Assembly: GCA_035293985.1 (NCBI GenBank)
Contig: DATGLS010000004.1
Location: forward strand, 62,001 to 126,000
Origin: JAVDCA01 sp035293985
Lineage (GTDB): Bacteria; Pseudomonadota; Alphaproteobacteria; Rhizobiales; Xanthobacteraceae
Length of the DNA: 64,000 nt
Reading direction: 5' to 3'
Part shown: positions 1 to 8,777 of the stretch, piece by piece
Numbering within the stretch: position 1 is the first letter of the stretch
Layout: every line of letters begins with the position of its first letter
Translations under genes and position numbers: made by a program
Notes under the pieces: model-generated
Databases searched by the model: none
What the model was told of the DNA's origin: nothing
What the model saw: the letters and a program-made list of their open reading frames with translations, nothing else

Positions 1-2
1 TG

Positions 3-128
3 ACGATCCACAAATATCCCGGCGCCGATCACGCTTTCGCGCGCAAGGGTGGGAAGACCTATTCGCAGCCCGAGGCCGACCGCGCGCTCGCGCTCACGGT
101 TGACTTCTTCCGCAAGCACTTGCGCTGA
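3..128 (+). CDS. Dienelactone hydrolase family protein, C-terminal end (partial)
   Basis: The window opens inside this gene; only the last 41 residues and the stop are present. The tail contains a GADHAF motif, which matches the catalytic-histidine segment of dienelactone hydrolases (alpha/beta-hydrolase fold), followed by a helix ending FFRKHLR. The nucleophile and acid residues lie outside the window, so the substrate cannot be inferred. It converges on the cytochrome gene downstream. Confidence 0.7.
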   Translation, partial: TIHKYPGADHAFARKGGKTYSQPEADRALALTVDFFRKHLR

Positions 129-201
129 ACTTGCGCCGAACTTGCGCTGAACCATCGGCGCCTTCACCGATGCCTACGCGCGGCTCGCCATGCTGGCGCG
201 T

Positions 202-230
202 GGGGCGAAATCGCGACGGCGATTTGCCCC
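202..230. repeat. Intergenic inverted repeat between convergent genes
   Basis: GGGGCGAAATCGC is followed after four bases by GCGATTTGCCCC, giving a near-perfect hairpin between the convergent hydrolase and cytochrome genes. The core resembles the GGGCAAAATCGC inverted repeats at 19.3 and 23.4 kb. No T-run follows, so it may be a dispersed repeat more than a classic terminator. Confidence 0.5.
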
Positions 231-233
231 TAG

Positions 234-659
234 CTAGGGGGTCGGCGTATTGGTCTTCGGCAGAATGCCGTTGTCCTTGAGATATTCGATCACGTCGGCG
301 CGATCCTGCGCGTTCTTGACGCGGTAGAACATCTTCGTGCCGGGGACCAAGACGGACGGATCGGTGAGCCACTTGTCGAGCGTCTCCTCGTTCCACACGA
401 TGCCCGACTTCTTCAGCGCCGGCGAATAGGCATAATCGGGGACGCTGCCAGCGGTGCGGCCGAACACGCCGGCGTGCCGCGGCCCCTGCCCGTTCTTGTC
501 GAACGAATGGCAGATGCCGCAGGTCTTGTAGATCTGCGCGCCGTGCACCGCGTCGCCGGCCGCCGAGACGGCGGAGGGCGCGAGCAACGCGGCGAGCGCG
601 ATTGCGCCGGCAATAACTGACGTATGCGAACGCGCGGTGCGCTGGAATTCGCTCGACAT
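234..659 (-). CDS. Class I c-type cytochrome, periplasmic
   Basis: A 141-residue electron carrier. An N-terminal signal segment (hydrophobic core about residues 15-33, ending VSAA) directs export. Cys47-Gly-Ile-Cys-His51 is the covalent haem c site, and Met110 in PGTKMFYRV is the likely sixth ligand, as in mitochondrial-type and c2/c550 cytochromes. The length is normal for the family. It probably shuttles electrons between periplasmic or membrane complexes. No redox partner is adjacent, so the pathway is unknown. Confidence 0.9.
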   Translation of the reverse strand: MSSEFQRTARSHTSVIAGAIALAALLAPSAVSAAGDAVHGAQIYKTCGICHSFDKNGQGPRHAGVFGRTAGSVPDYAYSPALKKSGIVWNEETLDKWLTDPSVLVPGTKMFYRVKNAQDRADVIEYLKDNGILPKTNTPTP

Positions 660-890
660 GATTGGTCCTCCGCGTGGCGGACGATCGATAGTGCCGCGGG
701 CGCATCAAGAGCGGCGGCGCATCCGACCGGTTCGGCGGTGGAGACCTCGGCCAGTGGCGATTTATTCCTGTCGGTCGACGGCGTGGCACACTCCAGCAGG
801 CGGATTGCATCGCCGCCGCGGAATCGCTATCTATGCAGTTGCTCGGCGCCCTGCTCGCGGGCAGAAACATCTGCTGGATCAGCGGCTTAT

Positions 891-964
891 TGGGGAATAG
901 TTCAACGGTAGAACAGCGGACTCTGACTCCGTTAATCTAGGTTCGAATCCTAGTTCCCCAGCCA
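891..964 (+). tRNA. tRNA-Gln (CTG anticodon)
   Basis: The acceptor arms TGGGGAA and TTCCCCA pair. The anticodon stem GCGGA/TCCGT carries the loop CTCTGAC, so the anticodon is CTG and reads CAG. The T arm contains GGTTCGAATCC. The discriminator G at 961 is followed by an encoded CCA at 962-964. The T at position 1 is typical of bacterial tRNA-Gln. Confidence 0.95.
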
Positions 965-1012
965 CCGTTCGACGCTCCAAACTCACGACTTCATACGACT
1001 GCTGATCCGGCG

Positions 1013-1780
1013 CTACGCCCCGAGCCGCACCCGCCCGCTGGCCGCCGCGCGGCAGGCCATGTGTCTCACCTCGTCGACCGAGGAAAACGAGCAGCCCTGG
1101 CGCTCCCACAACAGCGCGAGCGACTGCTCGGTGTGAATCGAGATGTGCCCGTTGCGCGGGGCGACATACCACCATCCGAGGCCGCTCGACTCTGCGAAAT
1201 CCGGCGGCAGCACCAGCGTCGAGAACAGCACCACGCCGTCGTCGGCCAGTCGCTCCAGAATGGCGCGCACGCAGCCGACCGGATCGGGCGTGTGCTCGAA
1301 GGTCTCGAAGCAGGTGATCAGATTGTAGGTCCCCTCCGGCGGCCTATCGAATTCCGGCGAGAAGGGATCGTAGGTATCGCAGTGCTTGAATCCATGCGCG
1401 CGCAAGCCTTTGGCGAAGGTGCCGTTGCCGCCGCCGTAATCGAGGACGCTCAGCCGTTCCTTGTGGGCATCGAACAGCCGCGCCACGAACGCCACGTTGC
1501 CGAGCGGCCGAAACTCGCGGTACTCGGGATCGACCTGGGCGTACTCGCGATTGTAGATGTGCGTGGCGAAATCCGCCGGGGTCCAGTCGTCGAACGCACC
1601 GGTGAACAGGAAGCCGCAGGCCGGGCAACGTCGATAGTAGATCGCACGACCGTAGAGCGGCAGGCGCATGCCGCGGTGGTCCACGCATGATTTATTGAAA
1701 TCGACCGAGCCGACCATCGGCGCCGGGCTTGCGCAGATCTTGCAGGGCGCAAATTGCGGGGCAGGGCTTGGAAAGTGCAT
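1013..1780 (-). CDS. Class I SAM-dependent methyltransferase with N-terminal zinc-ribbon-like Cys pairs
   Basis: A 255-residue protein. The N terminus has two Cys pairs (C13/C16 and C52/C55, in CKIC and CPAC) that could bind zinc. A Rossmann methyltransferase domain follows, with SAM motif I VLDYGGGNGTF at about residues 112-122 and the later motif CFETFEHTPDP, typical of Methyltransf_23-like enzymes. Similar proteins act on sugars or lipids in polysaccharide pathways, but no such gene is adjacent and the acceptor is unknown. Confidence 0.8.
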   Translation of the reverse strand: MHFPSPAPQFAPCKICASPAPMVGSVDFNKSCVDHRGMRLPLYGRAIYYRRCPACGFLFTGAFDDWTPADFATHIYNREYAQVDPEYREFRPLGNVAFVARLFDAHKERLSVLDYGGGNGTFAKGLRAHGFKHCDTYDPFSPEFDRPPEGTYNLITCFETFEHTPDPVGCVRAILERLADDGVVLFSTLVLPPDFAESSGLGWWYVAPRNGHISIHTEQSLALLWERQGCSFSSVDEVRHMACRAAASGRVRLGA

Positions 1781-1908
1781 GCCGGCGGTTTCCTTTGCGC
1801 CAAGCCAGCGACGGCAGATGAGGCCGAATCACTTCCGCAGTGTAGACGACCAACGCTGCGTCGGCGGAGGGCATTGCGGCGCGCAATGATCCGCCAAGTT
1901 GGGCCGAT

Positions 1909-3316
1909 CTACAAATACCGGTCTTCGCCCTCGGCGAGCTCGCGCACGCTCCACGCCAGCGGAAACCCGTACCCCGCACGTTGCCCCGGGCATTTCAGCT
2001 TGCCGGCCTTGTGCGCCTTGCTCGTGTACAGCTCGATGCCGACGAACTTCAGCGCCATCAGGAGCGCCTGCGCGGAATCGATGCCGTTGCCCTGCCCGTG
2101 CCGTGCCGCGCCGGGCCAGCCGATGGTGAAATCGCAGCGCCAATGATCGCCCTTGTTCACCGGCGCGTAGATCGTGACCGGCACCTCGACGTCGCGGCGG
2201 CCGACCTTCAGCGTGAGAATGCGGCCCGCGACGATCGCTGAACCGTCGCGCCCCGTAATCGCGGCCTCGGGCGGCGGCGCACCCTGCTCGGCGGCGTTCG
2301 CCCGCGCGGCAAGCTCGGCGAGCCGCACCTCGCTGTAGCGCCACCTCGCGACATCGCCCTGCACGTCCAAACCGGCCGGCGGCGACCAGTGCCTCGATGC
2401 GCGTCGCGATCGTGTGATCCCGGCTCGCGACGTCGCCGCGCTCGCACGCCTTGAGCACGTCGGCGATGATCCGCGCCACCTTGAGCCATTCTGGGCGGGC
2501 GGCGGCCAGCACGAAGGCATCGATTTGCTCCGCGGACGCAGTGCGCCGCCGGCCGCGCGCGCGGCAATATTCGTCGTAGGCGCGCGCGACCTCGGGATCG
2601 ATGCTGCCCGGCGGCAGGCGATCGAAGAAATCGCGCTCGGCGCCGATGTCGACGTGGCCGCGCGTCATGGTCAGCGCCATGATCTGGCGCAACGAATCCT
2701 CGACCGCGCGATAGTCGGCGAGCTCCAAGGCGATGCGCGCCTTGACGCCCAGCGCCTCGCGGCGAAACAGGCCGGAACGCATGGCGGCCGCGATGGCGCG
2801 CTCGATGATATGCATGGCCTCGTCGGGAAGGTTCTCGTCGTAGAGCTTCTGCGACGCGAGCGCGATCAGCGGCCGCGCACTGTCGGGATTGGCGTCGGCA
2901 TCGGCGCGTTGGACCGCCTCGGCTGCCAGGTAGTTGCCGCGGTCACGCTGCTCCTGCGCCAGCAGCCAGCGCAGCGTCTGCAGCCGCCGCGGGCCGGTCT
3001 CGTCGCGGATTTTCTGCTCGAGCACCGGCACGATGTCGCCCTCCACGTGGCCTTCGATGTGAGTCTCGCGCCAGTCGTCGCGCCAACGCAGAATTTCCAG
3101 ATCCGGCCGGCGCGCGCGGATCGCATCGGCCTCCGCACGATTGCCGCAGGCCATGTGCTCCTGCACGAGAAGGTGATCGAGAATCTCCAGCCGGTCCGGA
3201 TCGGATTCTTCCGCGATTCGCGCTTCGATGGCGCGCATGATGCCCTCGCGGGACAGTGATCGGCGCAGCTCGTCGCGCCACTGCTCGAGCTCGTTGAAAG
3301 ATTCCGGATAGCCCAT
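1909..3316 (-). pseudogene. Helical-repeat protein with DUF3658-like and DUF6968-like C-terminal parts, broken by a frameshift
   Basis: Reading begins at ATG 3316 (an in-frame TTG lies at 3328). About 300 residues are helical and TPR-like, followed by a DUF3658-like segment ending TRIEALVAAGR. At the AAA run 2369-2371 (TTT on the coding strand) the frame is lost; dropping one base restores LDVQGDVARWRYSEVRL, the expected end of a DUF3658 domain. The same restored frame continues into a DUF6968-like domain (GNGIDSAQALLMALK) and stops at 1909. The family labels are from memory. Function is unknown. It could be a true frameshift mutation or a sequence error. Confidence 0.6.
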
Positions 3317-3364
3317 GCGTCGCCCCAACTGATGCGTCGCCCCAACTGATGCGTCGCCCCAGCT
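3314..3364. repeat. Three tandem 17-bp repeats over a start codon
   Basis: The unit GATGCGTCGCCCCAACT occurs three times head to tail. The first copy has C instead of G at its first base and the last copy has one change (AGCT for AACT). The first copy contains the ATG start (3316) of the minus-strand gene, so copy number would change its leader and the alternative TTG start. Confidence 0.85.
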
Positions 3365-3572
3365 GCTGGCGATTGTTCGCTTTATGTTCTATAGTGCAAC
3401 CTTTGCCTGCCGCCGATCAAGAGGGTCGTCACTCCCGGCAGCCTGCGCGAGCGAGGCGCCTCGCGACGCTCGGCCGCACGCCATGGGGACCCACGCGGAC
3501 GATTTCGGCGGTAAATCGTTTGCGCAGAGGCGTCTCGTCCAGCTCCCGGGTCGGGGGCAACGGAGTGCCGCG

Positions 3573-4187
3573 ATGCATGCCATCGAAGCGCTTTATCAAC
3601 AGCACCTGGCGCGCCATCAGCTGCCTCCGCACGGTCTCGTCGAGCGGCACACGCGGCGCATCACCGACGAGCACGTGGCCCATGACATCGCAGGTCGGCT
3701 GACCTGCGCGCTGCCCAGCGCCGAGGCGCTCGACTATCTCGGACGCCACCTGCGGCCGCCCGTGCTCACGGTCGCGGCGGGCATCGGCTTCTGGGCCTAC
3801 TGCCTGCACGAGGTGCTGGGGATCGATCCCATCGCCACCGATCTTTACGCGCCGGAGGAGAATCCCCGTTTCCGGCGACGCGGCTGGCATGCGGTGCAGC
3901 CGATGGATGCGCTCGAGGCGCTGCGCCGCTATCCCGATCACGACATGATCGCGGCGTGCCTGCCGCCCGGCCTGAGCCTGCAACAGCTGTACGAGGCAGC
4001 CCCGCAAGCCACCTCGCGCCAACTTTTCGTCATCGGCTACTTCTCACGCGCGGCCTTCGGCGGCGGGCGGGAAGGCGTCATGTCGGAGGCGCACGGCTTG
4101 CGATTCAGGCGGGTCGATTGCATCGCCCGCTGGGGCCTGGAGGCGCCGGAATACCAGACGGTCCTGATCCACACCTGGCATGTCTGA
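3573..4187 (+). CDS. Hypothetical protein with methyltransferase-like glycine motif
   Basis: A 204-residue protein I do not recognise. I chose ATG 3573 because the sequence before it in frame is Arg/Pro-rich and unlike protein. Residues about 65-90 (LTVAAGIGFWAYCLHEVLG followed by IDPIATDLY) look like a Rossmann strand, glycine loop and helix of a SAM methyltransferase, but other motifs are not clear. It lies 91 bp upstream of the DUF3891 gene on the same strand. Confidence 0.6.
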   Translation: MHAIEALYQQHLARHQLPPHGLVERHTRRITDEHVAHDIAGRLTCALPSAEALDYLGRHLRPPVLTVAAGIGFWAYCLHEVLGIDPIATDLYAPEENPRFRRRGWHAVQPMDALEALRRYPDHDMIAACLPPGLSLQQLYEAAPQATSRQLFVIGYFSRAAFGGGREGVMSEAHGLRFRRVDCIARWGLEAPEYQTVLIHTWHV

Positions 4188-4278
4188 CCGGCACGCGTGA
4201 GCGCGGACGAAGCGCCTCAACGGCCTGCGTCGACTGCGCTACCCTCGCGCCAGCAACGAACCGTGCGGAGGGCTCGCC

Positions 4279-5100
4279 ATGATCATCCAGACGGCGCCGG
4301 CAGGCGCGCCCCGGCTCGCCATCATGATGCACGAGCACACCGCGCTTGCGCACCAGCTCGCCCGCGCGTTCGGCAATGCGCGTTTCGCGCCGCCCGAGCC
4401 GGCCGACCTTTTCTATCACGTGGTGCTGCACCACGACGCGGGCTGGGCGGCGTTCGACCGCGATCCGGCGACGAACCCGCAGACCGGCCTGCCGTTCAAC
4501 CTGGTCGAGACGCCGCCTGAGCACATCACGGTCACGAGCCGCGGCTCGCCGGACTACAACGAGCGCCACCATCCGTTCTGCGGCCTCGTCTCCAGCATGC
4601 ACAGCTGGGGCCTCTACAACGGCCGCTACGGGCTCTCCGACATGGTGCTGATCGACAGAATTCCGCCGCCCGACCGGCCGCTCGTGCAGCGCATGCTCGA
4701 CGACGAGCTCGCGCGCCAGTCGCGGCTCAAGGCCGCGCTCGCCCGCAATCCGTCGACCGCCGCGTGGATCGACGAGCGGCGGCTCTTTCAAAGCTACAAG
4801 CAGCTGCAGTTCGTCGACACGCTCGCCCTCTACTTCAACCGCACGCACGCGAGCGCGCGCGGGGAGGTCGCGTTCACGCACGTGCCGCTCAGCGCCAGCG
4901 AGGACACGACGGTCACGATCACGCCACGCGCGGCCGGCGTCTACGCCCTCGCGCCCTACCCGTTCGCAGCGGACGGCGCCGAGTTCGCCTTCGCGGGCCG
5001 CCCGATCGCGCCGGGGCAGCAGGATGCCGGCGGAAGCTGGGCGACGGCGCTCGCCACGAGCGCGACCATATGGGAGCGATTTCGGCTGGTGGCGGGATGA
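4279..5100 (+). CDS. DUF3891 family protein
   Basis: A 273-residue cytoplasmic protein matching the DUF3891 family by its order of conserved pieces: HEHTALAHQLARAFG near the N terminus, VVLHHDAGWAAFDRDP, then NERHHPFCGLVSSMHSWGLY. The repeated His and Asp residues suggest a metal-dependent HD-like helical fold, but no activity is known. Length fits the family. Confidence 0.8.
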   Translation: MIIQTAPAGAPRLAIMMHEHTALAHQLARAFGNARFAPPEPADLFYHVVLHHDAGWAAFDRDPATNPQTGLPFNLVETPPEHITVTSRGSPDYNERHHPFCGLVSSMHSWGLYNGRYGLSDMVLIDRIPPPDRPLVQRMLDDELARQSRLKAALARNPSTAAWIDERRLFQSYKQLQFVDTLALYFNRTHASARGEVAFTHVPLSASEDTTVTITPRAAGVYALAPYPFAADGAEFAFAGRPIAPGQQDAGGSWATALATSATIWERFRLVAG

Positions 5101-5179
5101 GCGCCGCAGGTTGGGTTCGAACTCTTGGTCGGCCCAACCGCCGCGACACGTCGGCGTGAGGTGGCGCCTGCCCGAATGA

Positions 5180-5194
5180 TTAAGCGTTCGTTAC
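5180..5194 (+). promoter_or_regulatory. CtrA-like box (TTAA-N7-TTAC) upstream of a PilZ gene
   Basis: TTAA, seven bases, then TTAC: one mismatch from the alphaproteobacterial CtrA consensus TTAA-N7-TTAA. It lies about 80 bp before the PilZ start, in an unusually AT-rich stretch. Similar sites precede the PilZ gene at 16445 and the chemotaxis receptor at 45595. CtrA binding is inferred only. Confidence 0.35.
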
Positions 5195-5273
5195 GCAACC
5201 CGCGAGGATTCCGGAGTTCCATCAAATTCATTTAAATATATCGCGCCTAAGCTCCGGGGCCTGCAGGTTCGCC

Positions 5274-5510
5274 ATGGAAGAACGGCGCATATCCCCGCGA
5301 ATGCGGATGTTGAAAACCGGGAAGATTTTTCTCGGCACGCACGTGGTCGCGTGCACGGTCCGCAATCTGTCGGAGACGGGCGCCTGTATCGAGGTCGACA
5401 GCATCGTCGGCATCCCGTCGACGTTCGAGTTCGTGCTGCCCGAGCGCTGCTACCGCACCTGCCGGGTGGTTTGGGCGAACGGCGGCCGCATGGGTGTCCA
5501 ATTCCAGTAG
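5274..5510 (+). CDS. Single-domain PilZ protein
   Basis: A 78-residue protein made of one PilZ domain, a cyclic di-GMP receptor. It shows the RxxxR motif (RISPR, residues 5-9) and the NxSxxG motif (NLSETG) that bind the nucleotide, and the closing strand GRMGVQFQ. Such proteins relay c-di-GMP levels to pili, motility or polysaccharide machinery. It sits upstream of a TadG-like pilus gene, separated by 179 bp, with a CtrA-like box in its own leader. Confidence 0.88.
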   Translation: MEERRISPRMRMLKTGKIFLGTHVVACTVRNLSETGACIEVDSIVGIPSTFEFVLPERCYRTCRVVWANGGRMGVQFQ

Positions 5511-5689
5511 GCCCTTTACACAAAACGGTTTTACCCAATGTTCACGGATGAGGGGCTGATATACCTGCGTGATTGCACGGATCACACGCATTGCCACGAC
5601 GTAGCAGCAGCGCAACCAGGGTCCCGCCCTGCGGCGCAACGTGACCGCCTGAGCCCGACAACCCAGGCCTGACGCGAGGCCCGCACACC

Positions 5690-7354
5690 ATGCCGAAGCC
5701 GAGCAATCCCTCCCATCGGGCCAGCACCTGCGCTTTGGTCTTGGCGCGGCAGATCGCGCGAGCCACGGCCGGCTTCTTCTCCGACCGGCGCGGCAACGTC
5801 GCGGTCACGGTCGCGGTTTCGGCGCTGCCGATCCTCTACGCGATCGGCTGCGTCATCGACTTTTCGCTCGCCTCCATGGTCAAGACCAAGATTCAGGCCG
5901 CTGCCGACGCGGCGACGCTCGCGACCGTGTCGAACAACTCGCCCACGGTGGCGAACGCGAAAGCCGGCCAGAGCGTCTCGGGGGGATCGACCTACGCGAC
6001 CAATTTCTTCGATGCGGGCTCGACCTCGACAAAGAGCGCCTTCAATCTGTCACTGACGCGAAGCGCGACCGTCACCATGAGCGGCACGACCGTGACGGCC
6101 GCCCTGACCTACAGCGGCAGCGTCCCGACCTATTTCCTCGGCCTCATCGGCTACAAGCACATCCCGATCAGCGGATCCTCGACCTCGAGCTTCACGCTCA
6201 ATCCCTACATCGATTTCTACATGATGCTCGACACCTCGGGCTCGATGGGCATGCCCTCGACCGCGGCCGAGCAGGCGCGACTGCAGGCCGTCAACCCCGA
6301 CAATCAGTGCAACTATAATTCCGGCTGCACCTTCGCGTGCCATTTCACCGCGCAGGGCGCCTGCAGCCAGAGCTGCCAGGGGCCCTATCCGGCCGTCGGC
6401 ACGTTCTGGAACCCGTCGCCGACGAACCCCTCGCCGGGCGGCTACTGTCAGGGCTTCATCATCTCGCGGCTCGGCACCAGCCAGACCACCTACGCGAGCG
6501 GCAACAACTCGGTCAACGGCAACACGGTGAACTGGAACGGCACCCAGGCCACCTCCTGCCCGTCGCCCGGCACGACCTCCTGCATCCAGTTGCGCCTCGA
6601 CGCGGTCGGCTACGCGGTGAGCCATCTCCTGCAGACGGCGTCGACCACCGAGACCCAGAGCGGCATCTCCAATCAATTCCGCGTCGGACTTTTTCCCTTC
6701 ATCCAGAACCTCTGCTACGCGAGCGCCGGCAACAGCAACTCTTGCTCGGTCGGTCTCACCACCAGCCTGACAGGGACGACCATCACGAACATGGCGAACG
6801 GGCTCGCCAACTTTCTCGACACCGGCCAGAACTCGACGCTCGGCTCCGGCGGTACGCACTTCGAGAATGCGCTGAACACGATCAACACCTCGGTGATCGC
6901 CAACCCGGCCGGCACCGGAACGGCGGCCAACCCCCTGCCCTACCTTTTCATCATCACGGATGGCTCGCAGGACTACCAGACGCAGTGGAACGGGGGCTGG
7001 AGCTCGCAGAACTGGACCTCCAACTCGACCGTTCCCCACCAGAACTCGGCGACGTACATCCCGCCGAACAGCGTAACGTCGACGGACTACTGCACGACGA
7101 TGAAAAACCGGGGCGTCACCATCGCGGTCCTTTATATTCCCTACCAATACATCGCCAATGCCAATGCGAGCTTCGCCAGCAACGAGGACGGATACGCCAA
7201 CGGCAACGTCAGCCCCACCGACCTCCTCGCGCCGGCGCTGCAGGCCTGCGCGTCGCCGAACTTCTTCTACACCGCGAGCACGCCGGCCGCCATCGATAGC
7301 GCGCTGCAGGCGATGTTCAAGCAGGCGGTGAATACCGCGCATATCAGCCAATAG
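5690..7354 (+). CDS. TadG-like pilus-assembly protein with von Willebrand factor A domain
   Basis: A 554-residue membrane-anchored, largely extracytoplasmic protein. Residues 32-62 (RRGNVAVTVAVSALPILYAIG) are the TadE/TadG-type N-terminal transmembrane segment. The VWA domain starts at Asp181-Thr-Ser-Gly-Ser, an intact metal-ion (MIDAS) motif. Much of the domain is Ser/Thr/Asn-rich, with several Cys suited to periplasmic disulfides. TadG proteins help build or anchor Flp/Tad pili. The two TadE-like genes converge on it, but no tad secretion ATPase or prepilin is in the window. Confidence 0.85.
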   Translation: MPKPSNPSHRASTCALVLARQIARATAGFFSDRRGNVAVTVAVSALPILYAIGCVIDFSLASMVKTKIQAAADAATLATVSNNSPTVANAKAGQSVSGGSTYATNFFDAGSTSTKSAFNLSLTRSATVTMSGTTVTAALTYSGSVPTYFLGLIGYKHIPISGSSTSSFTLNPYIDFYMMLDTSGSMGMPSTAAEQARLQAVNPDNQCNYNSGCTFACHFTAQGACSQSCQGPYPAVGTFWNPSPTNPSPGGYCQGFIISRLGTSQTTYASGNNSVNGNTVNWNGTQATSCPSPGTTSCIQLRLDAVGYAVSHLLQTASTTETQSGISNQFRVGLFPFIQNLCYASAGNSNSCSVGLTTSLTGTTITNMANGLANFLDTGQNSTLGSGGTHFENALNTINTSVIANPAGTGTAANPLPYLFIITDGSQDYQTQWNGGWSSQNWTSNSTVPHQNSATYIPPNSVTSTDYCTTMKNRGVTIAVLYIPYQYIANANASFASNEDGYANGNVSPTDLLAPALQACASPNFFYTASTPAAIDSALQAMFKQAVNTAHISQ

Positions 7355-7479
7355 GGTTGCTCTTGAATGGCGAGACGCCGGTCGGCGCAGAAAGATAAAA
7401 TACCTGGCCGCCCCACGATCGAACGAATCCGACGCGTTTCAGGACACCAATTGCTGGATCGTCGAGGAAACCCGGGCCG

Positions 7480-8061
7480 CTAACAGGTGCTTGGCACGCC
7501 GACATACTGGACGCAGATGCTGCTGCGCGGCGTCACATAGATATTGTCGTTGAGCGAGATCGTGCTCACGAAGCTCGAGAACAAAAAGGGCGTGTATGAA
7601 TAGCTCACTTCGGCGTAGATCAGGTAACAGGGATACGAATTGCAGGAATTATTGCTTGCGCCCCTCAGCAGCGTCGGAAGCGTCCACGTCGTTCCCGCCG
7701 TGTGGGCGGTGCCGTTGAGCGAGTAGCTCCAGCTCACTATCGCGTTCGACGCGGAGGTCGCCTTGATCTGCGAGACCGTGAACGTGCCGGGCGTGCTCGA
7801 ATACGGCGCGAGCACCTGGCTGACCTTGGTCATCGTGTCCGACATGTCGGTGGCCTGCATGCCGAAAGTGCCGGTCGCATACGTGTTGGTGATCGACGCC
7901 AGCGCGAAGGTCGCGGAGCGCACCTTCATGTACACCGCGATGGCGTTGCCGATGTCGTAGGTCTCGATCAGCATCACCAGCAGCATCGGCGCGATGACGG
8001 CGAACTCGATGGCGGCGACGGCGCGCGTCGAGGCGATGAACCGGCGGACGTGCTTGATCAT
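7480..8061 (-). CDS. TadE-family pseudopilin-like protein
   Basis: A 193-residue protein. Residues about 13-40 (STRAVAAIEFAVIAPMLLVM) are the TadE signature: a Glu in the hydrophobic segment after a short basic leader. The rest is predicted extracytoplasmic and rich in Ser/Thr, with Cys pairs near the C terminus. It is the second gene of a two-gene operon, 12 bp after the other TadE-like gene. It likely acts as a minor pseudopilin in Flp pilus assembly. Confidence 0.82.
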   Translation of the reverse strand: MIKHVRRFIASTRAVAAIEFAVIAPMLLVMLIETYDIGNAIAVYMKVRSATFALASITNTYATGTFGMQATDMSDTMTKVSQVLAPYSSTPGTFTVSQIKATSASNAIVSWSYSLNGTAHTAGTTWTLPTLLRGASNNSCNSYPCYLIYAEVSYSYTPFLFSSFVSTISLNDNIYVTPRSSICVQYVGVPSTC

Positions 8062-8073
8062 CGCGGCGGCTCC

Positions 8074-8610
8074 TCAGTACGGCTCGACCCGGAAGACAGT
8101 GACGCCCATGATCTCGGCGGTGCCCTTCGGCATGTTCGGGCTCGAGATCAGGAACGCGAGCGGCGCCGTCACCACCGGCAGCGGATAGGCGAGCTGCACG
8201 ACGACCGTGTCGCCCGGCTGGCCGGGGCTGTAGGGAAAGGTGGTGATCTGCTGGCCGTTGCCGTTGTAGAGCGCCGGCAGCGCGGTGCTCACGTTGGTGC
8301 CGCTCTGCACGAACACGGCGAGCGAGCTGCACTTGAAGATGACGGTCGGAAGATAGTTGTTGCAGATGCTGGTCTTGAACTGCGCCTGCGTGTCGTTCGC
8401 CGCCGATCCGGTCATCAGGGTGCGGCCGGCCTCGCTGGCGGCGTTCTGCAGCGCCTGTTGCGCGAACAGGAAGACGGCGACCTGGAAGATCGCGATCAGC
8501 AGCGCCACGAAGGCCGGCGCGATCAATGCGAACTCGACGGCGGACGCGCCCTCCTGGGCGGCGCCGAGACGCCTGACGCTACGTGCAAATCGACGAAATA
8601 TCGCGCCCAT
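8074..8610 (-). CDS. TadE-family pseudopilin-like protein
   Basis: A 178-residue protein starting at ATG 8610 (an in-frame ATG lies at 8616). The segment GASAVEFALIAPAFVALL is the canonical TadE N-terminal helix with its conserved Glu. The extracytoplasmic part has two Cys (ICNN and KCSS). It is the first gene of the TadE pair on the minus strand. Confidence 0.85.
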   Translation of the reverse strand: MGAIFRRFARSVRRLGAAQEGASAVEFALIAPAFVALLIAIFQVAVFLFAQQALQNAASEAGRTLMTGSAANDTQAQFKTSICNNYLPTVIFKCSSLAVFVQSGTNVSTALPALYNGNGQQITTFPYSPGQPGDTVVVQLAYPLPVVTAPLAFLISSPNMPKGTAEIMGVTVFRVEPY

Positions 8611-8777
8611 GAACAAGACCCACCGCGGCCCCCCTGGACTGCCCTATGGGCTTGGCGAGGGCACACTGGACCGTGCTAATCCTTAGAGATGCCACGTGAA
8701 TTTTCCCTTACCCTGACCGCAGATTCGCGCGGGTATTCTCCCAGATCGCATTGATGCTAATTCTTGGGCCATCAGCC

